Shown here: piece by piece, positions 53,164 to 64,000 of the stretch
Layout: each line of letters begins with the position of its first letter
How positions within the stretch are numbered: position 1 is the stretch's first letter
Source: Collybia mongolica
Taxonomy: Eukaryota > Basidiomycota > Agaricomycetes > Agaricales > Clitocybaceae
Length of the DNA stretch: 64,000 nucleotides
Assembly (NCBI GenBank): GCA_013420905.1
Contig: JAAXNY010000016.1
Location: forward strand, 434,001 to 498,000
Direction: 5' to 3'
Notes under the pieces: generated by a model
Told to the model about the DNA's origin: nothing
What the model saw: the letters and a program-made list of their open reading frames with translations, nothing else
Databases searched by the model: none
Translations under genes and position numbers: made by a program

Positions 53164-53886
53164 TTAAAACCCAACCTGGACCTTTACCCCCGACCGAGTT
53201 CTGGTTTCCTTGAATGCAACTCTGCCCGCACAGTTGCCATACTCGTACGCATCTGAAAGTCCCCCCGGACCCGCACCGCTCGTCGGCACCCCAAATGTTA
53301 CCGATGTATACGGCAGCGAAGAACATGCGTGGTTCGACCCGTCATTCCAGGGATAATACTCCACGAAACCAACTTGACTCCCTGCAATGCCCTGCGTACC
53401 AGCTGGCAGTGTATACGACCCAATGTGGACTCGGCGTCCTGAGACTACATTGATCAAGTCCCCATTCCACGTCGTGCCTCTGATGTTGCTAATCTCAATG
53501 TTCCATGTATCGGCGTACCTTCCAGGTAATTCCACGCTGCAGCTCACACCGGGACCACCATCGGCACCGGGATGACAGCGATTGTCGGCGGTGGTGGTGC
53601 CGTCAATGAAACTGGAGAAGACAGCATGGATGATAGACTTTCCGTTGGAGTTAGTGCGAGGTTGCAGGCCGGCGTAGCCGACGTCCCGTTGCCCAATGAA
53701 GTTGAATTGTTGGGCGAAATAATACCCGCTTTCGTGAGGAGCGTCTGCGATGTTGAAAGGGAAATTTATGTTTCCGAGACCATAGCTAGAAACATTGGTC
53801 ATATTCCACGATATGCCGACGAGCCCCATGGTTAGGGTGGGCATAAGAGATGCCATGGCGGTGACGAGGAAGAATGAGGTCTTCAT
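53164..53886 (-). CDS. secreted protein, DUF3472-like
   Basis: Single-exon 240-residue protein with a signal peptide (residues 1-21, ending MG before LVGISW). The middle contains YYFAQQFNFIGQRDVGYAGLQPR followed by IIHAVFSSF and a cysteine pair (RCHPGAD and VSCSVELPG), reminiscent of the DUF3472 pattern in which a Tyr-rich GYxGLQ strand precedes an FSxW/F strand. The C-terminus has CSSLPYTSVTFGVP and ends in KVQVGF. Probably an extracellular beta-sandwich of unknown role. A decayed relative lies just upstream on the same strand (54116-54950). Confidence 0.65.
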   Translation of the reverse strand: MKTSFFLVTAMASLMPTLTMGLVGISWNMTNVSSYGLGNINFPFNIADAPHESGYYFAQQFNFIGQRDVGYAGLQPRTNSNGKSIIHAVFSSFIDGTTTADNRCHPGADGGPGVSCSVELPGRYADTWNIEISNIRGTTWNGDLINVVSGRRVHIGSYTLPAGTQGIAGSQVGFVEYYPWNDGSNHACSSLPYTSVTFGVPTSGAGPGGLSDAYEYGNCAGRVAFKETRTRSGVKVQVGF

Positions 53887-54115
53887 GCTGTAAGAATGCT
53901 CGTCACTTGGGGGTTACCAGATGAATCAACTGGATCCCTTTTATACGACGGATACGCATGTTTGGGAAGAAAGAGCCGAAGAGGAGTTTTAATCATGGTC
54001 GCTTGAGTAGATAGCCAACACATAAAATGTCGAATAAGATGAGCGGCGCCTATGAAGGTGTAATACCTAAAGGCCTAAATATTCGGGTCCATTAAACGGA
54101 CGGGCAAGTACATGA
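53887..54115. other. intergenic, promoter of the secreted protein gene
   Basis: A TATA-like tataaaag on the minus strand (plus cttttata, 53938-53945) sits 52 bases before the start codon. Nothing else seen. Confidence 0.4.
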
Positions 54116-54945
54116 TTACGACTCGGAGGCGACTTCATGTCCGTTTCGGAAATTCTTGTCTAAACCACTTGTTGTGAGGACAGCTGCACATAACGAATGA
54201 GGTGATACTAAATGAGATATGTCAGTAAAGTACTCTTCATAACCCTCACAATACTTCTCCTTGGAACCTGGACCTTGACCTCGAATTGGATCCTGGTATC
54301 CCCGTGACCAGCCCGCACAATCACTATTCCTGTACAACTTATACAAAATCCTCTTACTCGTCGACGCCCCGAACTCCACCGTTGTGGATGGCAGCCCAGC
54401 ACAAGGAGCCCATTCCATCATCCCATGGATAATATCCAACGATATCAAGCTGCCTTCCTTTGATGCCCTCGGTACCAGCTCGTAGCGTAAATGACCCAAC
54501 CTGAATTCAGCATCCCGAGACGGCCTCGACCAATTCCCCCTTCTACGTTATACCTCTGGTGTCGCTAACCTCAACAGTCCTAGTCATGGGTTGGCGCATT
54601 ATCCAGAGAATTCCATGCTGCGGCTCACAGTCGGAGCTTTTCAGCCGCCATCGTGCTTACGGTTTTCGTTGGTGGCGGTGGTACGCGGAATGTAGCTGGA
54701 GAAGAAAGCGTGGATGACAGGCCGTCCGTTGGGATTGGGACGAGGCTACAGACCAGCGGGGCCCATATCTTATTGAGCATTGAAGTTGAATCGCTGGGTG
54801 AAGTAGCATGAATACTTGGCACTTGCGAGGGGAGTCTGCAATATTGAAGGGAGTGGTCATGTTTTGAACTTTGAAGGCCTGCACTAGCAACATCGGTTAT
54901 TTGCCACGCAGTGACAATGGGAACCATCGTCAGGGCGGGCATAAT
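54116..54945 (-). pseudogene. decayed paralog of the secreted DUF3472-like protein
   Basis: Fragments in different minus frames align in order with the intact neighbour: a signal-like start with PALTMVPIVTAWQITDVASAGL (54942 downward), then TPFNIADSPRK (intact gene: FPFNIADAPHES), and far downstream LPSTTVEFGASTS and NSDCAGWSRGYQDP (intact gene: LPYTSVTFGVPTS and YGNCAGRVAF). Several frameshifts separate them and no single frame covers the gene. Confidence 0.65.
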
Positions 54946-56144
54946 TGATGAAGGATGAGGTCGTACTGTCCCGTGAAATTCCCATTTGTTATGCCTTTTT
55001 CATGATTTTCGCCGTTTGGACCTCGGCCCTCAATGCAATAATGCCCAACGTCATAAGTCAGAACCTACGCTGACACTGGAGGCACGAGGTAAGGCACGTA
55101 AGGGGAATGTACCTTTGGTTCATGTTCAAATAACACGAAGTGCGTCATCCTATGCTGTAAGTTCATGTGGATCAAATATGCCCTACACATTACCTCCGAT
55201 GTGAGAGGTACAGGTACGGTTTTGGGCTGCGCAGACCCCATATTTATTGAATACGCTGTACGTTCCCAATCTACTTCTAACTCTGTCGGGGTCGTTTCGA
55301 ATTATTAGTTCGATCAAGCACGGCCTACTCTTGTGTTTCAGTCCTTTCTTTCTGTAAGGTAACAAAATAAGTTGTTGTCACTAGAAATAATTATGCCTGG
55401 GGTAAGGTCTTATTAACTCTGTAGAAATGAAGAAGACACACTTACCATCTTTCAACGAAAACAATACACAAAACAACAAAAAAAATTCCAATCCTCCACC
55501 GTGGGGAAGCACTATTTTGACATTCGTCAAGAAGCCAGCAATCGCGCTGACTTTGAACCAAGTTGGGAAGAAGCGTGGGAGTCATCCACTGGGATGTGCC
55601 GGTCGGGGATGGGCCAAGTGGGCTTAAAGCTATATTCTTACCAATGATCAATGGCCCGATTAGCATTGCTTTCAGGACTCAGGATTTTGAGTTAGTCCTC
55701 GTTACGTGAAGTGCTTGGTCTGCAGAACCTCCGCAGCACCCTTGAATAACTGTATTTGCAGCCCTCAAGTTTTGCACTGGTTCTGAATTGAAATGCGTTG
55801 GACTGGGTTTTGCGGAACACTCCGAGTTCTCCTGGTGTATTGAGTCCAGTCGGAGTGGCATGTTGGTATGACTGAGAATTTAAATCAAGGATGCAATTCG
55901 CGAACTCTGTTTGCGAATATATTCTAATATCTGTTGGCACAATCAGATATGCTGGCAAGGTGGTACTTACTTACAGTCGTGGCTGGACGAGAAGAACGAG
56001 CCATATTCGGGGGATCGTTAGGGAATTAGTGAACGGGGGCCCAACAACCCAGTTGATTGATTCAAAAAAAAAAATACTTTCGGGTACATCAAAAAAAAAG
56101 AGAAGATGATATCTCCCAAATACACTGTTGTTCGCGACTGCTCG
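54946..56144. other. intergenic, nothing recognised
   Basis: About 1.2 kb with only short frames. Two A-rich tracts (55480-55486 and 56067-56100) are the only visible features. Confidence 0.4.
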
Positions 56145-57330
56145 TCAGAGCAGACCCATTAGGTCATTCCCCATATCACTAATATTGTACCACCACATAT
56201 CAGGCGTTGTCTAATAAGTACATAGTTCAGAAGCCATATATGCTTATCGGGTGTTGATCCATACCTGCAGATACACAATGCCATCCTTGATCACTGTTTC
56301 CGTCACCGTTCCTTTCGCTGTGGCCTTCACTACTCGAAGTTTAAAGGTCTTCGATGTGACAACTTCGGCAAGGCCCTCTTGTAACATGTCATCACCTTCG
56401 AAGCCCTCTCGGGTTAAATTATATTTTAGCCCATCACTAAAATAGAAGTACATTAAAATCTCAAATCGAAACAGGCTGAAAGGAAATGCTCACGCGAAAT
56501 AGTCAAAAGCTACCTGTCCAAAATTCTTATGCCAGGATGTGTCACCCTTTACTTGTAGTGCCGCATAATTATCTTCGAAGTTAGGGTCAAGTACAATATC
56601 GGGCATGGCTAGAATCGACCCGATTTGCGCCTTGAGCTCTCCAATCCCCGCATTATAGTCATTCTCTATCGATGTCTTCGCAAGGATCGAGAAACCCTCA
56701 CGGGGAACGTCCTCGATAGCCTTGACCAAGCTCTCGACCAAATAATTTTGGTTGTATCCAAGTTGTTCATGGTGAAAAAGAATGCGAAAAACTCCATTCC
56801 TGACATCTGCTGAAATGGTTTCAGCCTATGTCATATTATAGGTCAGATTGAAGGTGTGAGGGCCGACGAAATCCATGCCTTGTCACCGAGTTCGTTAACA
56901 GAAACGGCCAATTCGGATTGAAACACGGCTTCATTGAAATGCGTTTTCCCCTCCTCGCCATGATTGTCGACGAAGCTTCTCAAAGCGTTGATGAAGCCCT
57001 CAACATAGCTGGTCGGTCTATTACAGTGTAATCGCTATCAATATGAAAACACACCCAGCAAAGACTTCGCCTGGAGAACCACCGGAATCGGAAGGGTTAT
57101 ATGTCCACACTTCGTTGGCATTGATGTTGATTTCAAACGGCGTTCCAAGCAACTCTGAAATTTGGCTTTCATATTCTACTTTTTTCGATTCGTAGTTATC
57201 ACGAACTGAGATGATATTATCAGTGTGTTGTGCCACAAATAGTAATAAATTTCCACGAACTGTCTTTGCGGGCAGCAAGAGGGAGCTTCTCAAGAGGAGC
57301 TTTTGGAACAAAAGGAGCGGCTTTGGCCAT
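56145..57330 (-). CDS. hypothetical protein, orphan
   Basis: Inferred exons 57330-57261, 57205-57055, 57017-56879, 56825-56494, 56436-56265, 56210-56145 (309 aa, all phases agree). There is no signal peptide or membrane helix. The chain is acidic and mostly helical: IRDNYESKKVEYESQISELLG, then EVWTYNPSDSGGSPGEVFAG, SYVEGFINALRSFVDNHGEEG (core FINALRSFVDNH), ETISADVRNGVFRILFHHE, and a beta-rich part KTFKLRVVKATAKGTV with DGIVYLQ. The third intron would use a GC donor (gcatgg at 56878) because no in-phase GT is available; alternatively three to seven residues there are misassigned. I recognise no family. Confidence 0.6.
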
Positions 57331-58106
57331 GATGCTAGTAGTCTTGCGAGAAAAATTGTTCATGCCATGAACATTGGATATGTATATGTATTGCACAATT
57401 TGGCCCTGCCGAGCGAATGCTCGAGTTCGATTTTGTCGTGAATATCAAAAACATCTCATGCAACGATCATTCAAGCGCCAAAAGTTGACGTGATCGATTT
57501 TGAAATCTGACAAGTCCTATGAATTGGGGTCAGTTGAACATGGTGTTGCAGTTTTCGCTCACAGGAAGCTATCTGGCGAAGCCGAATCCCAGTCCCTCCT
57601 TCAAGCCCGTCAAGGGATTGGGTCGAATGTCGAGATTTAGACAGTCTTGAAGGTCTAGCAGCAGCTTGACCTTTGTTTGGTCCCCATGACAGTGGTTCTC
57701 GTGACCTCCACTCACCATCGTTTTTGGTGCCTCGTCGGCGAGTCGTCATTTTCCTTCATCCAGAACAAACAGAGAGTATGGGTTAGACAGGGAAGCGATG
57801 CGGTGTTGTGAACTTGTTAGATCGGATGGGCGTCCCCTGCGCATCTGACCTGTCTCTGTACTTCACATTGACAAAATTCTTAATCGTTAGTCGACGATCA
57901 TTGATACGTCGACGTATCAAGGCGAGCAACGTACATGATTTTGACACCAATGACAAGGGATGCTAGATCATGGATCACGATGTCACCGCCTAAGGCACTT
58001 GGCAACGCGGATATCGGGTCTAGACATATTCTCACCTTGGTAGGACCTATAGAAGTGGTGGCAATTGGCCTTGCTCAAGATTCAGGATTCTCACCACCAT
58101 TCGGAC
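57331..58106. other. intergenic with a small open frame on the minus strand
   Basis: A 92-codon basic frame (57749-57471, -) starting MTTRRRGTK could be a small nuclear-type orphan protein, but nothing supports it beyond the open frame. The rest is presumably promoter for the + gene at 58107. A short inverted repeat tacgtcgacgta (57905-57916) is visible. Confidence 0.3.
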
Positions 58107-59251
58107 ATGGCAACAGAAATGTACGTGCCAGATTCTTCTCAGTCTGTTCTGGACACTAAGCCAGTCATCATTTATGTCAGGCCCCTCAAAATTCGTATAG
58201 ACGTCCGCGACCTATGGGAATCGCCAAAATCTGCGGTGCAAAAATCAGTCGGTGCATTGGAGAAAACCCTCGGGCATAACATTTCTCCTCAAGCCCAATG
58301 GGCAGTCCTGTGGAATGAATTAAAGGATCATTATCCGGACAAGGCAATGTTTGTGCCTACCGTCTGTCGCATTACCGTGGCGTGGTACGAACGCCTATTA
58401 TGGCGGCTCGAAAGTGACCATTTTCCTGATTGGACGGAAGACCTCCTGAGTCGTTTGTCTAGCGCCCATGGCTCAGGGCAAAGGATAAGCCTGCACATTG
58501 AGGTATACTACAAACTCATGAAACAACCATCATTCTGACGAACATCCGCAGCCATCTTCAACGCCCCAACTACAAACAACTTGGAAAGCTAGCATGTCTT
58601 CTTTCTCCCTCGCCATCCCTAAATCAGACCCACCCGCTCAATCCCAAGTCGAAACCACATTCGATAAGGACTTTGAGACCATTTTGGCTCATGCCAGTAG
58701 TGCATCCACGAATGGCGATGGTTGGGCTGATGTTGCAGCCGAAGTTCGCACCCCAGTCCCACATGCTCCACCCTCACAACCTTTAGGGGGTAACCGTGTT
58801 GCGCGACGTTTACCTACACTGGACACGATCCCCCGCCCCACGGAATTATTTGCCACAATGACACCATATTACCTGAAGCTTGACGGCAATACAGTTCAAT
58901 GCAGTCACGAGCCAAGTCTCGAATTGTTAGCTGCTTATCTCAATAAATGGGGAAGGACCAATATCAATGACGGTCTGAAGGTATGTACATGGATTGTTCG
59001 TAACCTTCTTGGTCCCTGATTCGCTGCGATTGAATTAGAGAAACATTTTCAAGATCGAGCTTTCCGCATCAGAGTTTTTCTATGGCTCTAATGATACACT
59101 GACGATCGAATACAATATAACCAGCTTTACACGTCAGGCTTCCGTCAATCACACAATTATTTTGGCATTCATCGAAGGCGTATTGGGCTACAAACTCGTG
59201 CATACCACGGGTCACACTTGGCTGTACAAGTCTGACACCCTACTTAAGTAG
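58107..59251 (+). CDS. hypothetical protein, orphan
   Basis: Inferred exons 58107-58502, 58552-58980, 59039-59251 (345 aa, phase-checked). The start ATG 58107 is preferred over an upstream non-ATG extension. The N-terminal region is folded-looking: KPVIIYVRPLKIRIDVRDLW, CRITVAWYERLLWRLES. A disordered Ser/Pro linker spans about residues 135-200. A C-terminal domain follows with TPYYLKLDGNTVQCSHEPSLELLAAYLNKWGR (core PSLELLAAYLNKWGR) and EYNITSFTRQASVNHTIILAF. No signal peptide or membrane segment. No family recognised. Confidence 0.6.
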
Positions 59252-60094
59252 AGCTTATCAGACAATTGCTTGCAATTTAGGTACAGATATAATTCGGTGC
59301 AGCAAGGGAGACTGCTTCCTCTACGAATGGAGATAGTCACCACGATCAGTATTCGCGGAGGGTGTTGATCATCGTACACTTTACAAGGCTAAAATGTTAA
59401 CAAATAACCTTTCCGGACCCTCGCAAGCCTGAGTACTGCTCCAAGAAAAGAAGTCGAACCGTATTACTATTACCCAAGGCGCCCGTGTGGCGTCTTTTGG
59501 TGGCGTCCTTTGTCGTGGATATACTTAAGCCTCATCAAGCCAAACCCGAGATTACCGTACGCGATAATTGAACGACAGATAGACAAACTGGGGACAGTTC
59601 CCATTCAGTGGCAAAAAATCGCGCCGCTTAAGATTAACGTGCTGAAAGCCTTTTGCGATCGGCGTTGAAGGATCCTTGATCTGCTAAATCATCCAATTGA
59701 GATGCCACAGGTTAGGAGGTCTAGCGTTGACAACCACCGATTGGGTTTTGCAGAGCAACCCAGTCTGGAACGCAACCGCATGAGATCGCGTTCTGAGGGC
59801 TTATCAGAAAACTCCATGAGAACGTATACTCCCGTGGTGGAGCGTCCCCTTCACACAAGTCTCGAGGGCCTCGAGGCGCTGGGGCCTGTAGGAGAGGCTC
59901 AATGGCCTTCTCGGACAGTTGTAATTGTAAAATGATGTGGGTAGCAAAAACATAACTCAGCTTACAAGAGCATATTTCTTGGTGACGATTAATCCAGGCA
60001 TTCCTAGTATTAGCCCATCTCGTAATGACGTCTGTTGTCGCAAAATCGAAACACATCAAGTTTTCTCAGACGCACGACCATTGGGTCCCTGTTA
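59252..60094. other. intergenic, nothing recognised
   Basis: No gene-like frame except a short + frame at 59702-59935 without signature. The stretch ends at the left border of a TIR element. Confidence 0.4.
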
Positions 60095-60821
60095 GTGGGG
60101 AGGGGCAATTGCCGGTTATTTTTTATTTGTTTATGTTTATTTGTCCAGCCTGGAAAAGTGCCATTTGATGACCCACATCACTGGTGGCTCAGAAACTGCA
60201 GGTAATGGATTGGTCTAATGACAAAAGTTGCTCAAAAAATCAGCTCGGAGAGGGTCTTTGTGGCGGATTTTTGGATTCCCTCATATTTTTCAAGATTCAT
60301 CAAAATTACATATGTTTTTCGGACCTGTGAAGCAGAAAAAGAAAAAATCAAAAAATCCGCCACAAAGACCCTCTTGCCCCAGAAAATTCATGTAGGATTG
60401 ATCAAGGAAGTTAAGCCATATTGTGGCCAAGGAAGATGTCAGCGATGGCGCACTGTTGTCTGTTACCTCGCCTGTGGTCTGAAATTTAGATAGCCGAGAC
60501 GCATCAAGTCACTAAATTACACACCAAATCTAATCAGAAGTGAGCCGAATATGGAAACATGTTATTTGAAACTCAACTCGAAACTATACCCTCATGGAAA
60601 ATAATTTAATTCTCATTAATGCACTGCTCTATGGAGCTCAAAACAAGATGGGAGCTCTTTACATATACTGCCCTTCAATTTTCACTAGCTTGACATGTTT
60701 TATCTCATGAGGATGTGCTCCCAAAAGCATAAAATTTCGGTGGGTCACAAAATCTCTCCAAATTTGTCACTTGTTTACTTGTATTATGAACGCGGAGTAG
60801 GTAATCATTGCCCCTCCCCAC
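60095..60821. mobile_element. non-autonomous TIR element, 15-bp TIRs, 5-bp target duplication, internal hairpin
   Basis: The left end gtggggaggggcaat (60095-60109) and right end attgcccctccccac (60807-60821) are exact inverted repeats, flanked by tgtta on both sides (60090-60094 and 60822-60826). The 727-bp interior has no transposase frame but contains a 24-bp perfect inverted repeat (60249-60272 with 60351-60374) that would fold into a stem with a 78-base loop. Confidence 0.7.
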
Positions 60822-60826
60822 TGTTA

Positions 60827-62829
60827 GACATATCTCGACTCCTGAGACGATATTGATCACATTGAATAAGTGGTTCACAGCCTCGGTCAATATAGACCCT
60901 TTGCCAATTCAATACCGTTCTCCGACCTGTGCAAGGTAAGCGATCAATGATGCGCTAGGGGCGAGTCTGTTGCACCCACCGAAATCATAATCGAGTTCGA
61001 GGTCAAAATATCTTGACGACGCGTGACGTGATCAATACAACTTTGTGAACCCTCAAAGTGTTAGCCCGAGCCCAATTCCGAAATCCCTCAGGGAATGATC
61101 GGGTAAGATCAATGAAACAGCCAGACTTAGAAAATTCGAAGGTGTGGTAAGATAGGACACCTCACGGACTTTCATAAATCGATACATGCGAATGGAAGAA
61201 CGTACGTACAATATCGCATCACAACCGCGCTTCTCCTATGAGAGTGCCAGGCCGCCACTATATGAAGTCCGGGAGGATTTGTGGAGCGAGACGAAATCAG
61301 CATTGTATATTTCCATGGAATTTCGTACTACCGTTGGCCCTTCATTCCAGACCAGTTTGTGTGTGTTTCCAGGCATAAGGAAGAGCTCTATTGCAGGATG
61401 TTTTTGTCGAAACTCCTGGAAAGGCCTCGAAAACTTACAATTCCCAATAGTTTCATGTGTTTACCCACGCTGACCAGCCCCGGAGTGCAACAGGCATCAC
61501 ACTTTTCAGTAATTTGAACAGCAATACCGCTTTGGTTTCATATCGGGCCCGAGGCTTCGACCGGGCATACCTTGCAATGGTATTGTTTGAAGCCCGTGGT
61601 CACTATGAAGCCTCAAGACTTGGGGAATAGACTGATGCAGGACTGCAGAACTATGATTCGATCCCTCGGGTCTAATTTTGGAATCCAGATGTGTAGAAAG
61701 GATTTAGAGACGGAAAAAGAAGAATCAGGGTTAAAGGCATAACCCAAAGGCGATGGTCGGCTGCGAACGAGACAGCCAGCGTCGGCTCAGCTTTTATCTA
61801 AACGATGATTTGTTGGCATTATTGGGGTTTGAGTGTAACGCATTTGGAGAAAGTCGATGTCGAGATAACCCTATTAAGATTCGGCCTTACAATAGGGCTC
61901 TCGGGGGCAGGGAAGTTCCGTCTCAAAAAGTGGGGCTCTCTCGTACGCGGACGAGAACCCTTGACAATGCAAACCTTGTAAAAGCGCCAAAGAGGAACCA
62001 CTCCGAGAGAATAATCGGTCCCAGGCTCCGTATGGTGATAGTGTTCGACAGATTTTGTAGAGCCGCGCCGCGCGATCAAAATATGCAACGAGTTGTCTGG
62101 TTGAAGAGTGTAGGGTAGAGGGAACGAGCACCAGATACAATCGGCGTGTATTTACAAATAGGAAAGAGACCGTTCCAGGGGGGGGCAAGAGGAGGCAATT
62201 TTGCAAGGCACGCATTAAGATTCAGGTTTTTCCATCGAGGCTTTAAAAAAAAATAAAAGCCCCCGCCAACAATTCGTGGAGTTGGCTCACGAACGAGTGC
62301 TCGACGATCGTGCCCGGAATTAGGGCCCAGAAGAAGATATCAAAGTGATGCGCATCTCTATGAGCTGATGAGTATTCTGTCAGCAGAAATGCCTTTTCGG
62401 CATGACTTGTACCGATGCATCAGCTAAATTTGGCTCTGAACCGTGAGTTTCTCCCTGACAGGGGATTAAAAAATTCCGAGGAGCGCTTACAAGTAATGGG
62501 AAGTACGAGAGGGACTTCAACGCATTGTTTCTGACGGGGTTCACGGCGAGATGGTTCAGGTTCAAACAGTGGCCGGCATCTGCCGGAGTTCTTTATATCA
62601 CCCAGGAAACCACGTGGTAGTGGCTGTACACTTCCGTCAGTAATACCTCCGTCAGTCACCCTGCTTTTATAATTCTCTTTCACTACCACGGACTCCTTGG
62701 AATCATAATTTTTATAGTGGGATGTGCGCTGTCTAGCGATGTCTCTATTCCCAAGGACAAAGTGTTTGGTCAGGCCCGCACAGTAAGCTTTCTCAAGGGA
62801 TTACATACCAAAAATTGACTGACATCAAC
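60827..62829. other. long intergenic region, nothing recognised
   Basis: 2 kb with short overlapping frames on both strands. The + frame at 61753-62118 lies opposite two minus frames of similar length and none shows conservation features. A poly-A run (62244-62254) is present. Confidence 0.4.
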
Positions 62830-64000
62830 ATGATGAGGAATATCTCACGTGCTTACCAATGTCAACAGCGATGTCTCTGGACTTTGAGACTTTCCTTGAC
62901 GTTTCCTAGAACTACCAAGAGCCCACATTACTTACAGCACCAGCCATATCGAACAATGACCACCGCCCGAGACACAACCTTACAGTCGGACATTACGAAG
63001 ATGAAGACCGAACCCGACGGATCCTTTAAGCGCGCCGCCGCATTTTTTCGAAACACTATCGAGAAGGGCGGTAAATTTGAGCCTGCTAATGGTGAGCATG
63101 GTTTCCCTACCGCCATCTATCTAAAATTACTAATCAAACAACAGACCGATACCATCTCTATGTGTCATACGCCTGTCGTGAGCATCCATGTAGTCCAGTA
63201 TACTGCACGCGCCCAAGATGACCTTCCGTTTCTAAGCCTGGGCAACCAGGACCCTGATTGTCAGGAAGCTGAAGGGTCTCGAAAAAATCATCCGTGAGAA
63301 TACCTACTACACCTCGGAGTTATTCCGCGCTTATACTTCGTCGTCCTAAGCGGTGACTGTTGTATCCCCTCGTATGGGTACTCAAGGATGGCCGTTTGCC
63401 TCTGTCGATCAATTTTCAGGAGCAGATGCCGATCCCCTCTATAAATCTGAACATGTCAGGGATCTATATCTCAAGGCCGATCCTGGATACAGCGGCAGGT
63501 TCGACTATCTCATCGGTTATCTGGGAAAAAGAAAAAAAAAACATAGATAAAACTGACACGTCCGTGCATCAGATTCACCGTCCCCATCCTGTGGGACAAG
63601 AAGAACCACGCTATCGTTAATAACGAGAGTTCGGAAATAATCCGCATCTTCAATACTGCGTTCAATGACTTCATCCCTGAAGAGAAGGCAAAGATTGATT
63701 TCTACCCAGCAAAGCTTCGTGCCGAGATCGATGAGCTTAACGAGTGGATCTATCCCAATATTAACAGTATGTGTTCTAATCTCAGCCTTCCCTGGCCCAG
63801 ATGACAGAAATTTTATTGCATAACCCTAGACGGAGTATACCGGGCTGGGTTTTCTACGACCCAGGAGGCGTATCAGAAGGCTGTTGTCGAGGTCTTCGAT
63901 GCCCTGGACAAAGTCGAGAAAATTCTTACCGGGAAAGAGTACCTCGTGGGAGACACATTAACAGAGGCCGATATACGACTCTGGGTGACGATTGTGCGTC
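62830..64000 (+). CDS. glutathionyl-hydroquinone reductase (omega-class GST, ECM4 type), 3' end beyond window
   Basis: Reduces glutathionyl-hydroquinones by a cysteine-based mechanism; in wood and litter fungi linked to aromatic detoxification. Exons so far: 62830-63091, 63145-63177, 63237-63293, 63351-about 63500, about 63571-63767, and 63831 to the window end; phases agree where counted. The catalytic cysteine lies in YACPWATRTL, assembled across an intron after the Cys codon. Further landmarks are GWPFAS, RFTVPILWDKKNHAIVNNESSEIIRIFN (core VNNESSEIIRIFN, the glutathione-binding Glu-Ser pair), DFYPAKLRAEID and LTEADIRLWVTIVR. ATG 62830 gives a 42-residue Arg-rich, acid-free leader that looks mitochondrial; the second ATG at 62956 (MTTARDT) gives the usual cytosolic start. 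Confidence 0.85.

Noticed and set aside
61753..62215. Frames on both strands at 61.8-62.2 kb
   Set aside because: Three overlapping frames of similar length, none with conservation features; most likely chance.

Overview
The window reads as nuclear DNA of a filamentous basidiomycete, most likely an agaricomycete. Almost every gene is broken by short (about 50 nt) GT-AG introns. The gene content is typical of that group: a DUF6535 membrane family, a DUF7708/NACHT STAND protein, an AAA ATPase with a DUF7025-like N-terminus, a HET-domain gene, an AA9 LPMO, an HsbA-like protein and an OPT transporter. Exon structures below were worked out by hand from splice consensus and reading-frame phase. In every case quoted as phase-checked the exon lengths add up to a whole number of codons.

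Layout. 0.9-3.0 kb: cystathionine gamma-synthase (+). 3.9-5.9 kb: nine-exon cytochrome P450 (+) with a GC-AG intron. 6.8-11.5 kb: two diverged paralogous DUF6535 membrane proteins (-). 12.3-14.5 kb: AAA ATPase (-), head to head with a 1441-residue NACHT protein (+, 15.2-19.8 kb). 21.7-22.6 kb: signal peptidase subunit SPC2 (-). 23.2-23.9 kb: HsbA-like secreted protein (-). 25.1-26.0 kb: p24/ERV25 (-). 26.6-28.2 kb: galactonate dehydratase-type enolase (+). 28.4-30.2 kb: SRRM1-like PWI/RS splicing factor (+). 30.7-32.1 kb: AA9 LPMO (+). 32.4-34.4 kb: frameshifted HET-domain gene (+).

35.6-44.0 kb holds a triplicated locus. Each unit carries an AIG1-like P-loop GTPase module, a coiled-coil linker and a UBC4/5-type ubiquitin-conjugating (E2) module that appears to belong to the same gene. 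In all three copies the E2 catalytic cysteine is replaced by serine while the rest of the E2 is well kept. Copy A has a 17-bp tandem duplication, copy B is a multiply broken pseudogene, and copy C is the best preserved. Between B and C lie two adjacent inverted-repeat elements, one Tc1/mariner-like and one hAT-like. This triplication is the best candidate in the window for an undescribed system.

44.9-64 kb: a single-pass membrane protein (+), complex I subunit NDUFS5 (-), GET5 (+), an 18-exon OPT transporter (+), a secreted DUF3472-like protein (-) with a decayed neighbour copy, two orphan genes (- and +), a 727-bp TIR element with an internal hairpin, and the 5' part of a glutathionyl-hydroquinone reductase (omega-class GST) that runs off the window end.

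The genes are a mix of housekeeping (secretory pathway: SPC2, ERV25, GET5; respiration: NDUFS5; splicing: SRRM1; sulfur metabolism: STR2) and fast-evolving accessory genes (NLR, HET, DUF6535, GTPase-E2). The accessory genes cluster at 6-20 kb and 32-44 kb.
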